A stretch of 8,774 nt of DNA from an uncultured Bacteroidota bacterium (GTDB taxonomy: Bacteria > Bacteroidota > Bacteroidia > Chitinophagales > Chitinophagaceae). The position numbers were made by a program, and so were the translations under genes. Positions 6,849 through 8,774 of this stretch are shown here, piece after piece; positions within the stretch are counted from its first letter, which is position 1, and each line of letters begins with the position of its first letter. The notes under the pieces were generated by a model, which saw only the letters and a program-made list of their open reading frames with translations, had not been told where the DNA came from and did no database searches. Location: assembly GCA_903933995.1 (NCBI GenBank), contig CAIZMD010000391.1, positions 1 through 8,774 of the forward strand, read 5' to 3'.

Positions 6849-7619
6849 CTATCTTCCCATCCAACCACCATCAACGGTTAAGATAGTACCACTAACATAA
6901 TTTGAAGCGGCAGATGCTAAGAATACAGTAGGACCTTTAAAGTCTTCTATCTCACCCCAACGTCCTGCAGGAATCCTGTCTAAAATGGTTTTGCTTCTTT
7001 CTGGGTCATTACGCAAAGCTTCTGTATTATCGGTTGCAATATAACCAGGCGCAATGCCATTTACTTGAACTCCTTTTGAAGCCCACTCATTGCTCAAAGC
7101 TTTTACCAAACTACTTAATGCGCCTTTACTAGCAGCATATCCGGGTACATTAATACCACCTTGAAAACTCAACAAAGAACAAGTAAAGATGATTTTTCCA
7201 GAACCGTGCTCAATCATTTTTTTACCAAATTCTCTTGCTAAAATAAATGGCGCGTCTAAATTTAAAGACAGCACCTGATCCCAATATTCATCGGGGTGTT
7301 CTGCAGCAGGTTTACGCATGATAGTTCCGGCATTGTTAATCAAGATATCAATTACGGGATGCGATGATTGTACTTTTTCTACAAATGCTAAAAGTGCCGT
7401 CCTTTCACTCAAATTGGCTTGGTAGGAATAAAATTTTCTACCCAATGCTGTTACGGCTAATTCAATCTCACTGCCACTTGCTGCCAGCGACCCAGATACG
7501 CCAATAATATCGGCCCCAGCCTCTGCCAAAGCAATAGCCATGGCTTTTCCAATTCCCTTATTACAACCCGTTACAAGGGCTATTTTACCCTTTAATTCAA
7601 ATAATGATGGTGTTAACAT
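6849..7619 (-). CDS. kduD: 2-keto-3-deoxygluconate oxidoreductase (2-deoxy-D-gluconate 3-dehydrogenase family SDR)
   Basis: Short-chain dehydrogenase/reductase that reduces 3-deoxy-D-glycero-2,5-hexodiulosonate, the KduI product, to KDG using NAD(P)H in the cytoplasm. It is 256 residues, against 253 in E. coli KduD. Motifs in order are the cofactor-binding TGCNKGIG (17-24), NNAG (95-98), the catalytic Ser148 in IIFTCSLLSFQGG and Tyr161/Lys165 in YAASK, then VNGIAPGYIATDNTEALR (186-203) and the C-terminal YVSGTILTVDGGWMGR. The N-terminal SLFELKGKIALVTG is typical of KduD. It is first after the 111-base gap that follows uxaC, and that gap holds a LacI-type operator and a hairpin, so it probably has its own promoter or control. 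Its product is the substrate of the kinase two genes downstream. The SDR family is certain; the KduD assignment rests on motifs and on kduI beside it. Confidence 0.92.
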   Translation of the reverse strand: MLTPSLFELKGKIALVTGCNKGIGKAMAIALAEAGADIIGVSGSLAASGSEIELAVTALGRKFYSYQANLSERTALLAFVEKVQSSHPVIDILINNAGTIMRKPAAEHPDEYWDQVLSLNLDAPFILAREFGKKMIEHGSGKIIFTCSLLSFQGGINVPGYAASKGALSSLVKALSNEWASKGVQVNGIAPGYIATDNTEALRNDPERSKTILDRIPAGRWGEIEDFKGPTVFLASAASNYVSGTILTVDGGWMGR

Positions 7620-7673
7620 AGCTTAAATTTAATCCATTAATACTAGTAGGTGTAAAGTTAATCTCTATAAAGC

Positions 7674-7701
7674 TCAAAAGCCCTCAGAAGAGAGCTTTTG
7701 A
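7674..7701 (-). terminator. Hairpin between uxaC and kduD: weak terminator or leader structure
   Basis: Inverted repeat with arms 7674-7681 and 7694-7701 (8 perfect pairs), one internal mismatch, three more inner pairs and a 4-base loop. On the minus strand it follows the uxaC stop and the operator copy and precedes kduD. Only a short T-rich tract (gctttatag) follows, so it is a poor classical terminator. It may end part of the uxaC transcription or act in the kduD leader. Confidence 0.45.
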
Positions 7702-7711
7702 AAAGAATATT

Positions 7712-7729
7712 TACGTTATCGTTTGCGTG
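7712..7729. promoter_or_regulatory. Second LacI-type operator copy, upstream of kduD
   Basis: The sequence tacgttatcgtttgcgtg matches the palindrome at 1823-1840 at 15 of 18 positions, including ten consecutive bases around and right of the central CG. It is less symmetrical than the first copy, with one conserved half-site. It lies in the uxaC-kduD gap, one base beyond the uxaC stop and 92 bases upstream of the kduD start. It probably binds the same regulator and links the two parts of the locus. Confidence 0.65.
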
Positions 7730-7730
7730 T

Positions 7731-8774
7731 TTACACTGTTGGGGTAATATCCTTCCACCCAAAATAGTTCTGTGCATTTCTATAACAGATATCTTGAATC
7801 ACGGAACCCACCCATTCAATATCGTTGGGCAATTCTCCATTCTCAATTTCTGATCCAAACAAATTGCACAACAACCTTCTAAAATATTCATGTCTTGGGA
7901 AAGATAAGAAACTTCTGGAATCAGTTAACATACCTACAAATCGGCTCAACAATCCCATATTAGAAAGCGCATTCATTTGCTTCACCATACCGTCTTTCTG
8001 ATCCAAGAACCACCAAGCTGAACCATATTGAATTTTCCCTGCGCTAGACCCGTCATTGAAGTTACCAATCATGGTAGCCATTAATTCATTGTCGGCTGGA
8101 TTCAGGTTGTACAAAATGGTTTTGGCCAAAGTGTTGCCGGTATCTAATTTGTTCAAGAATTTAGCCAATGCCCTTCCTTGTTGAAAATCACCAATGGAAT
8201 CCCATCCTGTGTCAGGCCCCAATTGCTGCATCATTCTAGCATTGTTATTTCTCAAAGCGCCTAAGTGAAACTGTTGCACCCAGCCTTTTTCATGATCCCA
8301 TTCTGCAAAATGCAAGAGCATGGCTGATTTGAATTTCAACTGCTCGGTTTCATTCAATGCTTTACCAGAATGAATCTTGTTGAAAATGCTATCAATTTCT
8401 GAACCTGTAAAATCTTCAGCATAAATTTCTTCCAAACCATGATCAGACACAGCACAACCAGCTTCCGCAAAAAAGTCGTGTCTGTTTTGCAAAGCATAGA
8501 GATAGTCATCAAAAGAAGAAATAGAAATATTGGTACTGGCTTGCAGTTTTTGTAAGTAGTTGTTAAACTGCTCGGGATTCACCACATTCATGGCATTGTC
8601 TGGTCTAAATGCTGGAAGAATAGGAATTTCAAAACCCTGTTCTTTTAATTGTTTGTGGTACCTAAGGTCATCAACGGGGTCATCCGTTGTACAAACCAAG
8701 GCCACATTCATTTTGCGCAACAGGTTTTGCACAGAATATTCCGGGGTCTTTATAAGGTTAGAAGCCGTTTCATA
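7731..8774 (-). CDS. uxaC: Glucuronate (uronate) isomerase, 5' end cut by window edge
   Basis: Cytoplasmic isomerase of the amidohydrolase-like TIM-barrel superfamily converting D-glucuronate to D-fructuronate and D-galacturonate to D-tagaturonate. The frame is open to the right edge, giving 347 visible residues of a family length near 470; roughly the first 120 residues, including the N-terminal HxH metal motif, are outside. The first visible residues, YETASNLIKTPEYSVQNLL, run directly into MNVALVCTTDDPVDDL, aligning with MNVKMVGTTDDPIDSL of E. coli UxaC, so no internal start is needed. Other matches are FRPDNAMNV, GCAVSDHGLE, WVQQFHLGALRNNN (165-178 of the fragment), NPADNELMATMIGNF, GSAWWFLDQKDGM, and MLTDSRSFLSFPRHEYFRRLLC (282-303). 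It ends in an ordinary stop; the kduD unit follows on the same strand after 111 bases. Confidence 0.96.
   Translation of the reverse strand, partial: YETASNLIKTPEYSVQNLLRKMNVALVCTTDDPVDDLRYHKQLKEQGFEIPILPAFRPDNAMNVVNPEQFNNYLQKLQASTNISISSFDDYLYALQNRHDFFAEAGCAVSDHGLEEIYAEDFTGSEIDSIFNKIHSGKALNETEQLKFKSAMLLHFAEWDHEKGWVQQFHLGALRNNNARMMQQLGPDTGWDSIGDFQQGRALAKFLNKLDTGNTLAKTILYNLNPADNELMATMIGNFNDGSSAGKIQYGSAWWFLDQKDGMVKQMNALSNMGLLSRFVGMLTDSRSFLSFPRHEYFRRLLCNLFGSEIENGELPNDIEWVGSVIQDICYRNAQNYFGWKDITPTV

Overview
The window is a hexuronate (glucuronate/galacturonate) and unsaturated-uronate catabolic locus. Its most likely source is a member of the Bacteroidota, perhaps a Chitinophagaceae-type organism. 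That placement is inferred from the moderately AT-rich DNA, the lack of clear Shine-Dalgarno sequences before most starts, a Bacteroidota-style AraC regulator with a DUF6597-like N-terminus, and protein resemblance; it was not tested by a search.

Layout, left to right. (1) Minus strand, 1-1765: eda (KDPG aldolase) followed 5 bases later by an ExuT-type hexuronate MFS transporter that runs off the left edge. (2) A 195-bp divergent control region (1766-1960) with an 18-bp LacI-type palindrome (1823-1840) and an adjoining 8-bp-arm inverted repeat. (3) Plus strand, 1961-3457: kdgK (KDG kinase) and a YhcH/YiaL/DUF386 cupin-like protein, closed by a strong intrinsic terminator (3478-3517). (4) Plus strand, 3557-4946: an AraC-family regulator and a small exported SnoaL/DUF4440-type protein of unknown function. 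(5) Minus strand, 8774-4948: uxaC (5' end outside the window), then kduD, kduI and a second KdgK-like PfkB kinase. This unit converges on the DUF4440 gene with one base between the stop codons. The 111-bp gap between uxaC and kduD carries a second copy of the LacI-type operator (15 of 18 bases identical to the first) and a hairpin.

How the genes fit together: ExuT would import hexuronates and UxaC would isomerise them to fructuronate/tagaturonate. KduI and KduD would convert 4-deoxy-5-ketouronate (from unsaturated uronates) to 2-keto-3-deoxygluconate (KDG). One or both PfkB kinases phosphorylate KDG to KDPG, and Eda splits KDPG to pyruvate and glyceraldehyde-3-phosphate. The fructuronate/tagaturonate reductase and the dehydratase needed between UxaC and KDG are not in the window; they may lie beyond the right edge. 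The shared operator suggests that one LacI-family regulator, not encoded here, controls the divergent eda/kdgK units and the kduD unit.

The core is a known pathway. The points worth following up are the shared operator, the second kinase with an altered NxxE-position motif, the DUF386 protein inside a KDG operon, and the small exported protein next to the AraC regulator. I found no mobile element, CRISPR array, RNA gene or defence system, and no gene-free stretch longer than 300 bases.
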